From Aphelocoma coerulescens (taxonomy: Eukaryota; Chordata; Aves; Passeriformes; Corvidae), in the NCBI RefSeq assembly GCF_041296385.1, contig NC_091019.1:8951264-9015263 (forward strand): a stretch of 64,000 nt of DNA, in the 5' to 3' direction. The number at the start of each line of letters is the position of its first letter. The first letter of the stretch is position 1. Made by a program: the position numbers and the translations under genes. Of this stretch, positions 1-14,650 are shown piece by piece. Under the pieces are notes generated by a model. That model did no database searches. It saw only the letters and a list, made by a program, of their open reading frames with translations, and was not told the origin of the DNA.

Positions 1-643
1 GTATGTCTTTAATTAACTACCTATTACCCTGCTGGCATTTGGAAATATTTACATCATCAGAAATGCTACAGTTTTTGAATAGAGGATTTTATAACCCCAA
101 ACAACAAGGAAGCTTTTTTTATCCTTAGCTATGGAAAAATAATTGCCAAAAAAATTCTTATCTCAGAAAGAAAAATAAAAGATTTTTTTAATAGTAAGCC
201 ATTTTCACTTAGAGAAGCATCAAACTATAGCAACTTTTTCTATCACCAGTAGGGAATAATTCAGTGTATTAAATCTCTAAGCACTAGTACTACCTGATAA
301 CGTCAGGGCACCTGACAGTATGCTGGAAGGGGTGGAGAAAAACAAAAGCTTACATGTCCTTTTTAGGATTTTTCCTCTGATTCTTCTGCTATAAGATACA
401 CTTCAGAAACAAGTAAGTGTTCTAATAAAATGCAATAATTATAGTTTAGTCAAGTTCATCACTGTCATCTTAACCATATCCAACAGGTTTTGTAAGGAAA
501 AAAAAAAAAGAAAATAAGTAAGAGAGCTATACTTTAGGAGGACAGAGGGCAAAAAAAATTCCCTCCAGCCTACCAGTAAACAGTCTGGTGTGCACTAAGA
601 AAGCATACAACCAGCTATGAAGCTCTAAAACCCAATTACTTAC
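1..643 (-). other. LGR4 intron 3, 5' part only
   Basis: This DNA follows the exon 3 donor on the minus strand and is cut by the window edge. It is AT-rich with short A runs (for example near 499-511). I see no further 72-nt LRR exon, repeat or RNA gene in it. Confidence 0.8.
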
Positions 644-715
644 AGAACTTTGAGTTCTTTCAAACCGGACAAGGCCTTTGGATGGATAAAACTAAGGTCA
701 TTGCCAGCCAGTCGC
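644..715 (-). CDS. LGR4: LGR4 exon 3 (one leucine-rich repeat)
   Basis: A second 72-nt phase-2 exon completes codon 86 and encodes residues 87-109 plus two bases of codon 110. The peptide contains [17 protein letters not shown] followed by KELKV, the LGR4 second LRR, with the LxLxxNxL-type framework. The acceptor is a T-rich tract ending TTTTTTTCCAG|G and the donor is CT|GTAAGT. Joining exons 1-3 keeps the frame with leucine at both split codons. The remaining exons (further LRRs, the hinge and the seven-helix domain) must lie left of base 1. Confidence 0.95.
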
Positions 716-3700
716 CTGGAAAAAAATTGCAATAATAATTTCAGTCACAAAATACAGTACTTCTACAACCACCTAACTAGGAAAATCACTCCTATATGGA
801 ATTTTGCAAGCAATTATGCATTTTGCATTCAATTATGCTACATTCACAATCTTTCAAGTTTGCAGTTATTTTACTTATTGTACATTTATAACAATGAGAA
901 TGCATTACTCAGCCTCTTCTGCAAATGTGCTAGAAAAAACATACCCTAGAATGATAAAGAACCTTCTTATGGTATTAGGTTTGAGAGTGCACTTACCAAC
1001 ACAATCCTCTGGCTTTCAGCATTGCTCCACTGAAACACATGCTCTGGTACCCACATATTTTTAACCTATACAGCAGTTTCTAAAGCAAGTATGAAGTTAA
1101 AATAAAAATAGCTAGATGCTACAGCAAAGCAGCAGAAGTCTCTATGGGAATCCCACATATGAAAACAATATTCACAAGCAAGTGGTATGTTCACTCAGTG
1201 CTGACAGTTGACAGGACACTTGCTGATATGACCAAGACATAATATTGGTAATATTTCATTTTTTGGTCAGCTATTTGCAGGAACTTTTCAGGAAAGGAAA
1301 TTCTTTTGGGGCAGAGAGAAATAGAACAGCCATACACACTCACTCTCAAAATGTGGTTGGTTAAATTTGGACTGCTAGACATTTACAGAAAGTAAATTAT
1401 GAAAATCACCATGATATTAAAAGTAATAAAGACAGGAGATGCTGCAGAATACAAAGCAGGAAAGCAGAAACAGCAGTCAAAACAGCTGCTTCCGAACAGC
1501 ACATTCCCCCTTTCCCCACTCTTTTTTTTTCTTTAACGTTTTACCTCTCCCCTGACCAGCAGATCCTGTGCAGTCCAGCCTTGGTTGAGCTGCTAATAGC
1601 TGTATTTTATCAAGGGTAAAGACAATAATGCAAAACACCTGGTAATCCATAACTCACAAAAGATGCTGAAATTTTAGCCACAGTATTTGCTTTCAGACTT
1701 GGTTTCATATCCAAGCTAAGCAAAAGCAATGTTGGACAAGGTTGTGCAATGAAATCATCCATGGAAATACTATGTATAATCCAGTAAGTGGTAATAATTA
1801 AAAAACAATCAATGTGCTTTAACAAAGGTTACATAATATCGAAACCCACCTCTGCTGTTACAGGGCACTGTGAAGCAAGCCAGACACAGTAAAGGGAAAA
1901 TATTATTTCAAAGAGGCAAACAAAGGAAATAACAAGAGCAACATCTAAAGTATCAGCTTGCCAGAACATAGCAATGTTATTACATTTTTATCTTCTTCTC
2001 TAACTACATTTAATGCTTACATAAATCTGCTTGCAACAGAATTAGTGACTTAATAAAACACTGCCTGATAGAGAGGATGCTAGTTACCTTTATTAAACCC
2101 ATTTCTCAAATGCAGATGGCTATATTTATAAACCAAGGGAGAAGAGGACAAGCACACTTTCATGAACAAGAAGATGACAGCAAAAGATACTACTTGTTCT
2201 TAGAAAACTGTGTTACTCTTGCTTGTTAAGGCAGAGGTTGGTTTTTAGTCCTGGTATGTTCACACACCCCCCAATTGCTATGGCTCTGACATCACTACAA
2301 GCATGCTTAAAAAAACTCCCATATCTGCTGACTGCTGAGAAAAGTTTGTCTGCATCGTTTGTGTATAATCAAACAGCTCTGAAACTAGAAGAAAAATAAA
2401 AATAATCTGTGTAAGCTTATTCTTGAAATCTCCTGTCTGCAAGCAACCTCAGAATTTCAGGGACACGATTTTTCAAATCTTTCAAACTAAATTCAAATTT
2501 TTCAAACTAAACATTCTCCTAAAATTCATTTTGTTGTCTGTAGCTGTCTAAATCAACTTTATCTGGGGGGATGTGGAGGGAGGTTTGCAATAATTCATGT
2601 CTTGCTTTGTAACAATTTCCTAAGAAGTTCACTGTAAACAGAAAGAAGTACTGATGAAACATGCTGAGTCTCTACAGCAGAGAGCCAGTAATCTGCAAAA
2701 CCCGTTTATGTTAAAATGTGTTTGAAACAGTATAATACAAATCCTTAAATCAAACAAAATTTAACCAAAGTTGTAGCACCGAATCATTTTGCATACAAAC
2801 ACTACTATGATTACATATTACACAATTCAAGGAGTGGCAGCCCTGGTAAATGTGTCAGGCAGCTCTGGCTGCAGCTCAGCCAAGGTTCCCCATTAATCTG
2901 GTGTGTGTGTGGCTTGTCAGGCATCTGCTCCCTCTCCCTAAGAGGCTGGAGATTACTTTAGCTTTAAAAAAGCTAAACTAAATACAGTTGCATAGTCTCC
3001 CCCAACGTGAATGTCACTAACAACAACTTAAAGAGCACTGGAAACAAATCACAGCTGAGCCAGAGCAAGACTTGTGTGACTTCAAACAGTAGGACTTTGC
3101 CCTCCTCTAGGCAACTCCTGCTTCTTCAGCCTTTTTGCAACCAACCAACAGAAAAAACCCAACCCTTGCAATCAAATACATTTCCATTTCTGCACCATCT
3201 GGCAGTGTTCCAGGAAGTGCACAAAGGCTTTACTAATCAGTTTGCCAAATATATATTTATCATTCACATCCTAGCCTTGGGGAGCCACTCATGAGGAGGT
3301 TCCCACTGCAGCTCTCAAGCAGGCAAAGTTCAGTATATCACACACTCCTCTCAACATGCTTCCCTCTGCAGCAGCATGCAGCAGCTGGAAGGATGGAAAC
3401 GTTTCTCTTTACATAACCAGGCTCATTTTAAAGAGAGAATTGAAAAATTAATAGCATACAGTATAGCACACGTACAGCATTCTATATTAAGATGTCATTG
3501 AAATCATCCAGTCAGGTTTTCCACACTACCTTCTTACAGCAAGTCTTAAAAATATTTATTATTAAATATTTTAAAAGTATCTGTTTCTTTCTCTCTCATG
3601 CACACGGTAAAAGGGAAATCACAGCTTTACCAAGGCCAAAATGATAGCACAACAGAAAGGACAAAACTTTCATCTCCTTACAGCAAGAGTCACTATCCTG

Positions 3701-6700
3701 CTTGAGAGCAGCCCTGGAAAATTCGGCTCTATGGTGGGACAACTTCAAATTGCCACAAAGCAGCACCTGAGGCAGCCCTGTATTTACACTGTCAAGGGAG
3801 TACCCATCCATCCCTTCATTCTGAGTGGAAATGATTACAGAGACCTGGTGAGAAAGTCCATCTGTTGCCACTGAGCCAAGGTACATCACCATTAATTAGA
3901 GCTCTTTCTCCAAAAGGCAGCAGGCTGCAAAATAGATTCACCCACAAAGACAGTAAAAACTTAATTAAACAGACAATTGTAAAGAGTCCTGCCATGCTAT
4001 AAGGCCACAAAAAAACTTTATTTGCTATCTCTTACTTCTCAAGGCACAGACACAGCAGCAGGCATCATCTGAAGTGGGATGAAAATGTGTATCACACTGA
4101 GACACCATGAGTTTTTCTGCTAACTCAATCTTGACTCCCCTTGTTTGGAGACTCTGCCAAGGACTGCAGGTATCTGGAATAAGTGCATCTGAGCTAAACC
4201 TTGGAGGTTTCTGCAGTGGAGTCATGGTTGTACTGTATGGCTACAGTATGTATCTTTCTTCTAGGTGGGCAGTCTTGTAATTTCTTAGCATTGAATGTTG
4301 TAGTCTTCTATACTTACTTGAAAAATAAAAATTGAGTGCTTTAATGGTAAATTTGGACAAATTCAAATTACAGAATCAATTTCAGCACAGCAGGAAACAG
4401 AGTAGGACACACAGAGAACAAAATACTTCTGCTAGCTTGTCATACAGATGTGAGCAATACCCTTTAATCATTATTTTAAGTGACACAGTAAATAATCTCC
4501 AGATGTGGAGGACACCTTACTGTTATCACAGACACCAGGATACAATGTGGCTGAAGACTAGCCTTTCATGGTGTCTCATTCCCAGAGTACACAGCAAGCC
4601 TAGTTTCTTGCACTGAAACTGCAGCTAATACTGTTTTCCTCTCTTTTGGGAAATTAAAACTTTTGCAATTATGCATCTGGCAACCCAGCTGCATGGTAAC
4701 CGAGCCAAGTTAATCACTGGTGTCACTCCAAAAATCAGGGAGGGTGTCCCAAGGATACATTTTTGCCTGTAACAATTAAAACCATCACTCTTATTATGAC
4801 AGGATGCAATAAAACTTCCTGGAAACCTCTCTCTTCGTCTTGCATCCCAGACGGTAGTTAAACTCAGGATACTTGAGCAAAGAGTTTAATCTCCTTCTGT
4901 CCATCTGAAGGTCTTATGCTCATACAGAAAATGCTTTTGCTGTGGATTTTGGGTTGGTTTTTCTTTTCCTCTTGGTGGTATTCTGGGATGCTTCTAACCT
5001 TTTGTCTATCTTGTCTTTGATAAAAATATAATGGCTGCTTTCTTCACAGATAAAATTCAAATAGTGACACAGGCTGAAATCCTGATGTCATAATAAAACA
5101 CCCGATTTATTATTTTTATTTCTACATTAGCTGCTTTGTCTTAAGACCCAAGACTCAAGTATTTCAAGGTTTAGTCAAGCCTGAACCTTCCATATCCATC
5201 ACTGTCCCTCTGCCCAGCCAACAATTTCTTATAGCTATCCAACTTTTACATACCTATTTTCATCCCACTGGAAAACATTTCACTACTTCTCCACCTGTAG
5301 TTTTGCAAACTCTACTTTTTGTGCTGTCTTACATTGAAGTATTCTACTATCTTTACATGCCTGTCCCTAACTTCCACTTTTCTGGGTTCTCTGTGTTTCC
5401 CAAACACAAACTTGAATTTTACTTTAAGTTCTCCCACAACAGAAGTAATCTTTGAAAATGCCTCAGAGATAACTTAATCCATGATGCCCAGCAAGTGTTT
5501 CCTCAAACCTAATAAAGAGCTTCAGTTTCCATCTGTGCCAAAATAGCAGTCACTTTGGAACAGAGTTCTGTTTTTCTTAACAGATCATGCATATTTATGT
5601 GCTACAATTTATTAATCAAGGTTCGGAACTCTACAGGAGAGGTACAGTCATTTGCAGGAAAATACAGGGTTTCGCTACATCCCTTGTGCCAGGGTGGATG
5701 CCCTGCCTGGTCAGGGCACACGCCTCTGCAGACAGCTCCTACCCAAGATGGGCAACTGCAGAAAAGGAGGAGCTGGTAAATGAAAGCTGTGTACCCAGAC
5801 TAAACTTGGCTTTGCTTATCTATGAGTAGCAAACAGACCTTTTGGGACTTTTTTCAGCTGCAGCCTGCCGAACTGCTGGGAAGCCAATCTATTGCCTACA
5901 GGTTACTCCAAATTCCTCCACACCAATTTAACAAAACTAAATGGATACTTTATTCTGCTGCTGCTAATGGAAAATGCATTTGTCTCCTCCTTTTCTTGCA
6001 GTAGTTTCAGTATTATACATATAACCTCAACGATTATTTATAAAATTGTGAGGATGTACACCAAGACACATCATAACTGAAAAAAGAGGACTGTAACTAC
6101 AACCAACACTGAAACTGCACCAACTCCATTTCTTGTCATGAACTTTCCCTTTCCAGCATTTACAGCTTTCTCAAAGTTATACCGAACTTTAAGATAATTG
6201 CTTGTTTTCAAAAATGCAATTTGGGTCTAAAAAGCTAAAGTATCTAAGTAAACTAAACTGACTGATTAAAAAGTCTAAAGCGCATTCATAAGTTCTATAG
6301 TTAGATTATCAGTAAGAGTCACCACCATCCACCACAGACAAAATACACTCTATGATAATGCTTTTTATGGACTATCAAAGAACATTTTTTTAACAGGAAA
6401 ATAAATTACTATGGATTTTCAGGAAAGCAAGCATTCACAACCATGCAAAATATGCTCTATCCTTTCATTTTCAAGCAATATCTGTATTAGAGCAAGACCT
6501 CCTTTAAGTAGAACCCACAGGCTGCAAGACATGCACTGAAAGACACAATATAACATAAAACAATTTTTATACACTATGAGTTGTTGAAACAAGCAGCCTT
6601 TGTAATCTCAACTAGTATTCTGCAGCAAAAAGCTCAGAAGTTTGGATAAATTTTTTAGCATGGACATATATGTCATAAACATAAGCAACAATATCATGGT

Positions 6701-9700
6701 GTCTTGGAATCTGGTTAAAACCTAGTCTACAGCAGAAATGCTGAGTTGTTGCAGAAAACAATTTTGATTCCTCTCACCTCCAAAGCAAAATGCAGAATAT
6801 ATTTTATAAAATACATTCCCTTCTCCCTGCTTGCCTTTGCACATCTTGTACTATGTTTGTAGTAACTTTCCTTTGCTTTACCACAGGCCAGATAGACCTT
6901 TCCCTTGATAGCTATCTCAACACTCAGGTAATAATGCATTTTACTTACCTAGTTTGTACAGCAGAGACACAGAGATGAAAGCCACTGAGTTTGGTTCCAA
7001 TCAACAAATCAATTAACTACAGACTTGTGCTTTTAGCAGATAGTGCTATTAGGATGCTCAGAAGGTTTCCAAGATCATGAAATATGTTAATGGTCAGATA
7101 TGAGAGGTGAAAAAACTGCTGCTGATATAGTAAATCCTGTAGGTTGCTTTGGTCTGTTCATACAGCCTTGTCTCTTGTCCTGGCATTTATTGGCTATCCA
7201 GGCATGGGATCTTTGAATGACTGTGCATCTAGGAAGTGACACTGCAAAACGGGGAAGTGGATTAAGTCTACATGTATTTGGCAATTAAACTTCTGTTACT
7301 GGTTTTCTAACCACTTCAGATACATACTGGGTAAATGCAAGACCCAGGTTCTGCAGACATCTTCACAATTAATGACCTTAGAGAAATGGAGGTAATTTTC
7401 AGTATGATTCTTTGATTCAGTTTAGGTTGGCTGTTAACTTTCTTCCAGCTGAAATAAAAGCAAATATTTTAACAGAATAATCTAGAATTTTACTTTTATA
7501 TAAGACAGGCAGGAAAGAGAACTTTACCAGAGTCTGGTTACTATTTCTATACCAGGACATCTACCAAGGCTAATTAGGCAAGAGTATCTCTGTACTAACA
7601 CAAAACTACAAAGTACAAATATCCAAGCAGAGGGGAGGAAAAGAAGTAAAAGAATGACATCACCATGTCTTCTTATGGTAACATACAGCATCATATCATG
7701 AAACTATGATGACAGAATATACTCAATTACTTCCTCAGAGGATAAGGCATTTATCTTTGGCATACAGGATTAATTTTTTCTCCTTTTTTGTCTAAGGTTT
7801 TTGTAGAGCTCATGTGATGACTCTTGAGACTCCAGCCTCGAATTGGCTACCTGATCACTCACACACATACATCTTTTGTTCCATACTCCAATTTCTGAAA
7901 CCGAAAGGAGGAGGAGGACTGCATGGTACAAGCACCATTTGGAGAACTGTACTTGGAGCTTCTCAAGCTACTGCTCAGCATCCAGAAGCTTCTTATCTGG
8001 TTTATACCTTCAGACAGCCCCAACCTGGCAACTGAGTCAGCATAATAAATAAGGTTTGTAAGACTGGTCTTGAAGTGTAACACTGCAAAGTTCAGCCTTC
8101 AGGCCATTTAGCTAAGCCAGCTTCTGTGTGTGTGCATGTGAACAGAACACTGAAACTCAAAAAAAATGACAGGAAAAAGTTTTGTTGTTCTCTAAAGTAC
8201 TTGCAGCAGAATAACCAGTTTTGGGGTCCTTATACACAACCATGCCAACTTTGGAAATTAACATGTAGAAACAGAAACTGGAAAGAAAGAAACTTCCTCA
8301 TCGTCTAAAAAACAATGGAATTTACTCAACCTACTAGCATCTATCCCCACAAATAGGAAAAAACATGCAACTCAAGCACAGCAAGAACCTTCTAAGCTAC
8401 AGAAATATTATTCTTGTATCAGCATGATTGAAACTCATCCAGAATCAAATTGATTTAGGACTCACAGAGATAAGAAAACACTAATTAAACACAGGTTGGC
8501 CAACATGTTTTTAAACATGATTTAGCATTTAATGCAGACCAAGTAAGTGATGTTTAAAAATATCTTAGCTGACTGTGGTTAATTCTGCTTGGGAGTCTTT
8601 GCCTAAAGGTTTGTCTTGACTAGAATTTGAAGGTGCAAGTTATGACATGCTGACACTTTCTAAAGCTCCGGTGCACACAAGGCAGCAAGCATTCCTAGTG
8701 TGAGCTGGCTGGTCAAGTTGTTAGGCTTTTAACTTGCTATCACACAAGAAACCTACACCTTACATTTTTTCATTAAATCTTTACCTCTTGGAATTCAGGC
8801 TGGAGCAACTGAGGAAATCACCTCCTCCAGCTGTTCAAATACTTGGAGCTGGTAGATCGATGAAGGCCACTCGTTGGCTTCCAACCCAACGTCCATATGG
8901 CTATTTTTGAAAGACCAACGGCCAGTATCTACACTGGCTGCCTTTGTAAAAAAAGCAGCTGAAGAAAGATCTCTGCCTGTTCCTCAGACTCTGCCGGTGG
9001 GGCTGAATGGACAGAGACGGGGCAGTAATGTCTCCAATTGTGCCAGCCTGTTTTACAAGAGGATGTTTAACCACAGTTTTAGTTATCACATGTGAGCTAA
9101 CACAAGGCATCAGGACAACATGAAGATTCATCCTTACCTTCTCTACTCAAAACAAATCCTTCAGCTCCAGCTTCTAACTATAAACCTTGGGACTTCTCAC
9201 ATATATGAAAGAGAAAAGAATTGCACCATCTTATCAACATTCACACACCACTTTGAAAATACTGCTTTTAAAAGGCTTAGCACTGAAGGACAAAGCAAGT
9301 CTTTCCATCAAGTGTTCTACAGCCAGGTGAGGAAAGACACAGCATCCTAAACTAACAGCCCAACCTTGGCATAACTCCAAGACGTCTGATTCATAAAACT
9401 CAAGTAATAAAAAAGACATGATACTCTCCCTCCCTGCCCAAGGATAATACAACTTGGTGCTGACGGAGAAATTAGAAGGAAGGGTACCATCTAAATTACA
9501 CACCAAAACAGATACTATAAAAACAAGCAGCTGTGGCATTTCAGCCAGGTAGTCATCTTCAGCTGCAGTCAAGAGGGAAAATAACTAGACATTTCCCTTG
9601 CAGATACTTCCTGATTACAACCTTATGACAAAAACCCACCTCATTTTCACTGCCAGTATACATTTTAATTATTCCTTATGTTCCTAAAATATACTTTATC

Positions 9701-11743
9701 AATTAAAAGCCATGATCAGAGACTCTGGCCGAGGAGGGAAGATGAGGAGACATTTAAGCAAGACCTCTTAAGACTTGTAATCAACATGGATATAATGAAA
9801 TAGTCAAGCAAATACTCAGTTGCACTATTTCTTTTCTTGCAAAAATTAGTTGCATGTGTGTGGTCTCTTGTTCACTGTTTATTCATCTCTCAAAGAACAG
9901 ATTAGCATTGTGTTTCAGAAAAGAGAAAACTTTTCTTGATCTAAGTCTTCCTTTTACTACTTTATTTCCCCAACCATTTTCAACCAGCCATTAAATAAAA
10001 TCTGTAAGAAAGTTTTGCCCTTGCCTGATAAAAAAAATCTGAAGGTAGTGTCACAGGAGAGAGACTATTTCATACCATGTATGAGCAAAAAACAAAAACA
10101 CAACAGATCTTGGTATCAGTACACATCTAGAAATTAATCAAGCACTCATGTCTGTTGGTGCTTTCAGGAAGGATTTTTTTCCTTGCAGTATTACTGGGTG
10201 TGATATAGTTTTTATACCCACCAGATGAAGAGTAGAGAGCACCCTCCCTAACCGTTGTTGGAGAAGCTCAGGGCCCCACCCCAAGGCTGACTGGTTGGGA
10301 AATTACCTGTGCTCCCCTTTGTACAATCACATCCTTCTGTCACAAGTAACCTACAGACATGGAACAGACTGCAGTCCTCTGCTTCTCACATGGACCAGCA
10401 GCCAGACAGCTAAAAGCTTACAAACTAAATCTTGCCCATGAGTGCAGGGCAAATAAGCTGACAACATTCTAAAGGGTTGAATGGAAATCAAAACAAGCTT
10501 AAAAGGTCATTAAGTCAAAAATACTTCTGCTTTATTGGAGTAGCTCAAGTTTCTGAAGACAGACTGAAAAACTGGCCAAGAATAAAAATAATTTTGATTT
10601 TTCCTTCCTCAATAAGAGGCTGCCTTTTTAATTAATCTAGCAGATCATTCACAAATAGAGTATAAAATTCTTCAAACTACTTTAGGTAACTCTGAATATT
10701 AGAAGGGACTGCCAGCTTTTAAAAGGCCATCAAAACATAACACAACCTGGATATTCTAGTTAAAAATTCACACTGGAAAATGGTTTCTACTTTCTAAAAA
10801 CACTGCATTATCTAGTTTTATTTTCCTCTTCTAGCTTTCTATAAATACTTTGAGGTGTGGTTAGAAAACCGTGGCCAAGTTCTTCAAGAATTTTTAGTTT
10901 CCATATCACGTTCAGGGCTGCAGCATATTTATGTTAGCATTTTCTGAAGAATACACATCATTAACTGCTAAGGCAAAACTCTTGGTGGTCTGCTTCTCCC
11001 TGACTCTGACCATTGCCATTTCAATAGTTTGCAAATTACTTCCAGATGGGTATCAGTTACACAGACATGGAGAATTTTTACAACATTTATAAATAGTGCT
11101 AGAATCCTGCAGACATATGGTAAGTGTGCTATGTAGTGACATGCATGACAAGGCTGTGAATGAGGGTACATGGAGCACTCAACCCAATGGGCAGATTCTG
11201 CCCACAGACGAGTTAAAATCCCTTTGCTAGTACCTGTAAATAATAGTCCAATAGGACACTATCTCAAAGTTACAAAATCCCAGATTATTCCTGCAAATTT
11301 GATACTTTGCTGGGGTGTCAGCTGCCTAAACATGGCCATTTAGTGCCATTTCAGATGTTCTCTTCCACCTGGCATCAAGTGCCATTCACAGCAGCCATTG
11401 GTTTCCCATCTGTGTCAGACCTGTCAGTCTGGCATGGGTGTCTCGGATAACCCAGAACATCTAAAAACAGCCTTGGATGCATATTTGAAGCACCCGATTT
11501 GCTTCCTCTTGGTGACGCAGAAGGCACTTTTGAATCAAGCAGACAGCTGTTCCAAGTCTGGTACTCTGCTTCTTTCACTAGTGTTCATTTTAGGATTCGG
11601 AAAACGATCCTCTGAAGTCTCTCCAGACTACCAAATAATTAATTTCATTGAAGAAATGACAACCTGCATTTTAAGTGGCTCCTACTGCAGTGTTTAATCT
11701 CAGCCTCTACATACATGGAACTCAGTTGCCAAAATAATACATT

Positions 11744-11827
11744 CTAATTGCCTCCCATTTCCATTCAATTAAATTCTATGACACTATTTTGCAACATTAA
11801 TTAGCAAACTCTGCCAAGGGCTAATTG
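11744..11827. promoter_or_regulatory. Cluster of homeodomain-type TAAT sites
   Basis: CTAATTG (11744..11750), CAATTAA (11766..11772), TTAATTAG (11797..11804) and CTAATTG (11821..11827) occur within 84 bp in intron 2. This density of full TAATTR cores resembles developmental enhancers. Sequence alone cannot show function, and AT-rich DNA makes such sites fairly often. Confidence 0.25.
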
Positions 11828-13860
11828 AACACAGCATTTGACAATGGCAGGGCTAAGGCATGGTACGAAGGCAAAGGTGTCTGGGGCTGTCTCCTTGATG
11901 GAGACCTCCTAGAGTCCACACTGGTGTGGGTACTTACTGCCTTCCCATTAGTTTGTGGTATTTTCATTTGCTTTAAACACAATTCTTGGGAGAACTTCTC
12001 AATGAAAAGTCACTTCTAGCACAGATTCCAACACCACTTTAAGTCTTTTCTTTAATTTATTTTTCTTTGGCATGGAGACTAACTCCCAGGTTTGCATGCT
12101 GAAAAAGCGACTTTGCTAGTGCCTGGCAGTCAGAATTTGGATCTGTTCAACTATAAATAAAAGCCAGGAAGAAACTCTGACAATCACAGAAAGGAAAAAT
12201 TGTGGTTGTACAGTAGGAAGTACGAGAGTTCAGTTGCTCCTGTTCATAACCAGGAAAAATAAAGAATGAAATATTTTTGTACCCTATCCCATAGAGAAAA
12301 AGGAACAGGGAGAACAAAGCAGAAATGTGTCATATCTGGTGCTGGTCATTTCTGTTAAGGAAGAAAGCTGCTTTTGTTAGAAACTGCTTTATTATATTCC
12401 CATTTAAGAACCATTTGAACTGAAACAAGGGAATCTGTAGTTGACTGGTGGTTTGGTTTTTTTTTCCCCCAGAAGCTGCTTTAACCCATCAGGTAAGCAC
12501 GCTAAGAATGATTTAAAGTTTCTTGGTGTTCACACGTAAATCTGAGCTTAATGCTAGCCCACTTTTTTTTTTCAAACTGAAAACCTGGAATTTAGGGGGA
12601 CAATGTAGCAAATGGCTCTTATGCAACAGGCACAACAGATGATAGCTAAAGGCTCTGCCTTTCCTCTTTACCTCCTGACACGCCTCAAGGTTTATGAAGT
12701 TACACAATATGCACACCCACCAGTTAGGTTTTATTGCTTAATTACTTATTGGGGGAAAAAAAAATGAAGTCTCCCACAGTCATCTACACTGGAAAAACAG
12801 AATTGTTTGAGTTTTTCAACTTCTGGCATGAAATATGCCTATGAAGAATTAAAATTAAAAAACGGGGTTACAAATCTAGTCTAACAAAACATAGAGACAT
12901 ACAGAAGCACATATGATAAAGCATATATGGAATATTGGCTAGTATATATTCTGAAGCCAACCAAGCCTTCCTAAGCCTCTTTTTTTCCCAAGTAACTACT
13001 CATGCCATAGAGCCTTTCTTAAATTCTGTCAATTACACAAATGCACCATCTGAAAACCTATTTTTCTTCATACAGCAGTCTTGACTATATCACAGATTTA
13101 AGCAATACCTAAAATCAGAGAGAATAAACTAGAACCTGTTAAACATTAAATAAGATATCACACACAATTTATCTGAGATAAATAAGCTCAACTGCACTTC
13201 ACAATTGTACTGACCTGAGTCAAAACTATCTAAGAACCAGGTAAAATGGAGTTATTTAAGTGCATTAGTAATAGTAGCTACAACATTACCAGGATATATA
13301 AGAGAGATCAAAATTCTAAGGACAGGTGGAACACACTAAAGCAACCAGTGTGGCTGAGATGCAAGGAAGCAGCTTTCAGGAACCCAAGTCTTTCTTCAGA
13401 AGCAAGTAATCCATCTCTTATCAATTTCTCAGTATCTCTGCTCCAGTGAGGTGTGGCGGCTGTACTGGTTATAGTAGATAACCAGAGTCAAAGGGTTCGG
13501 GGCTTTATCTGCAGTTTTGCTATAGGGTTCATTTATCCTTTTGCCCTCTACAAATGGTTTCCATTCGTTGCTTGTTTCCTCATCGGTAAAGTTAGAAGAA
13601 CACTTCCCTACCTCATAAGGGTGGTCTCTTCATGGAAACAAGCTGTTCTTTCCCTAAGGTGATTTATTGAAAAACCTCTCACCACGGCATTCATAGTCCT
13701 AGTCTTGCCAAAGTCACAAATAGAGACAGCCTTAATTTGTACTTTAAATGCTCTTTAATATAAGAAATCCTACTTTGTCACTGAAAATATAAGAGAAGCA
13801 AAGCAAATTGCAGGAGTTTTGTCTTATCTATTGCTTAGTACTGGAAGTTCTCAAAGCTCT

Positions 13861-14002
13861 CTTGCAAAGGTTGAACCATTACCCTCACCCTCTCTTCACA
13901 GATAAGGAAACTGTAAGGCACACAGAAAGCACTTGTCACAAAACCATACTTAATAGTAGTAAGTGAAAGTCAAACCTGCCTCCCTGTTTACTGACTCCAA
14001 AA
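13861..14002 (+). repeat. MIR-type SINE remnant
   Basis: The block around CACAGATAAGGAAACTG, followed by AGGCACACAGAAAG, GTAAGTGAAAGTCAAACCTG and CTGACTCC, follows the order of the MIR SINE core and tail, including the paired 'gataaggaaactg...aggcacag' section. It is diverged, as expected for an element older than the bird-mammal split. The left boundary is approximate. Confidence 0.65.
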
Positions 14003-14650
14003 CCCAACTTAATTAAGGACTATGCTGTGAAAGCATGCTTCGGCTTTGCAAAGGCATCTTAATTAAGACTTCAACAAAATACTGAGCACATGAGCTTGAG
14101 GATTCAGAAATCCAAGTATCAGTTAACTAAAACACACAAAAAGAAAGCTAAAATGAGAGTAGGACAAAAGGGAGGTGGAAAGTAGGAAAAAAAAAATTCT
14201 GCCAGAGAAATTAAGAAAAAGAAGCCCTGTACCACAGAATTTTGATACAGGTCAGGATGGGCTTGTGAGCATTGCCATCTGTAGCCTACAAGGACAATGG
14301 GAGCCAGCTGCTCAGTAAATGAAGCAACATCTATTTTATGGAACTTATGCAACAGCTATACTGTAGTTCCTTCAGAAACAATGGTAATTACACAACTCTT
14401 GTGTTATCTTTGGATAACACTGTAATTAGTATGTGTCATCACTCTAGCCATGATTAAAATAATTACCACAAAAAGTCCCTTTTAAGTAGCATTTACTGTC
14501 CTGGTTTCCAAACATGTACAAGATAATATTTTTAAGTATAATTGCTTTTTCTGTTCGCAGCTCAACTTAACACTGTTTCTCCAACCACCTTCCACTTTAT
14601 ACAGCCATATGATGTTGCAGCAGAACTTTTAACATGTGTAAAATACTTAC

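Larger units (their letters stand above)
716..14650 (-). other. LGR4 intron 2 (about 13.9 kb)
   Basis: The intron lies between exon 3 and exon 2 on the minus strand, with GT...AG borders at both ends. It is AT-rich single-copy DNA without convincing coding content. The short open frames on both strands have no recognisable domains and no splice context. Recognisable contents are a MIR-like SINE at about 13861..14002, a cluster of TAAT-type sites at about 11744..11827 and a short AT palindrome near 3549..3573. I see nothing else I can name. Confidence 0.85.

Noticed and set aside
3549..3573. AT-rich palindrome as a functional hairpin
   Set aside because: The arms are made only of A and T in AT-rich DNA, so such inverted repeats are expected by chance.
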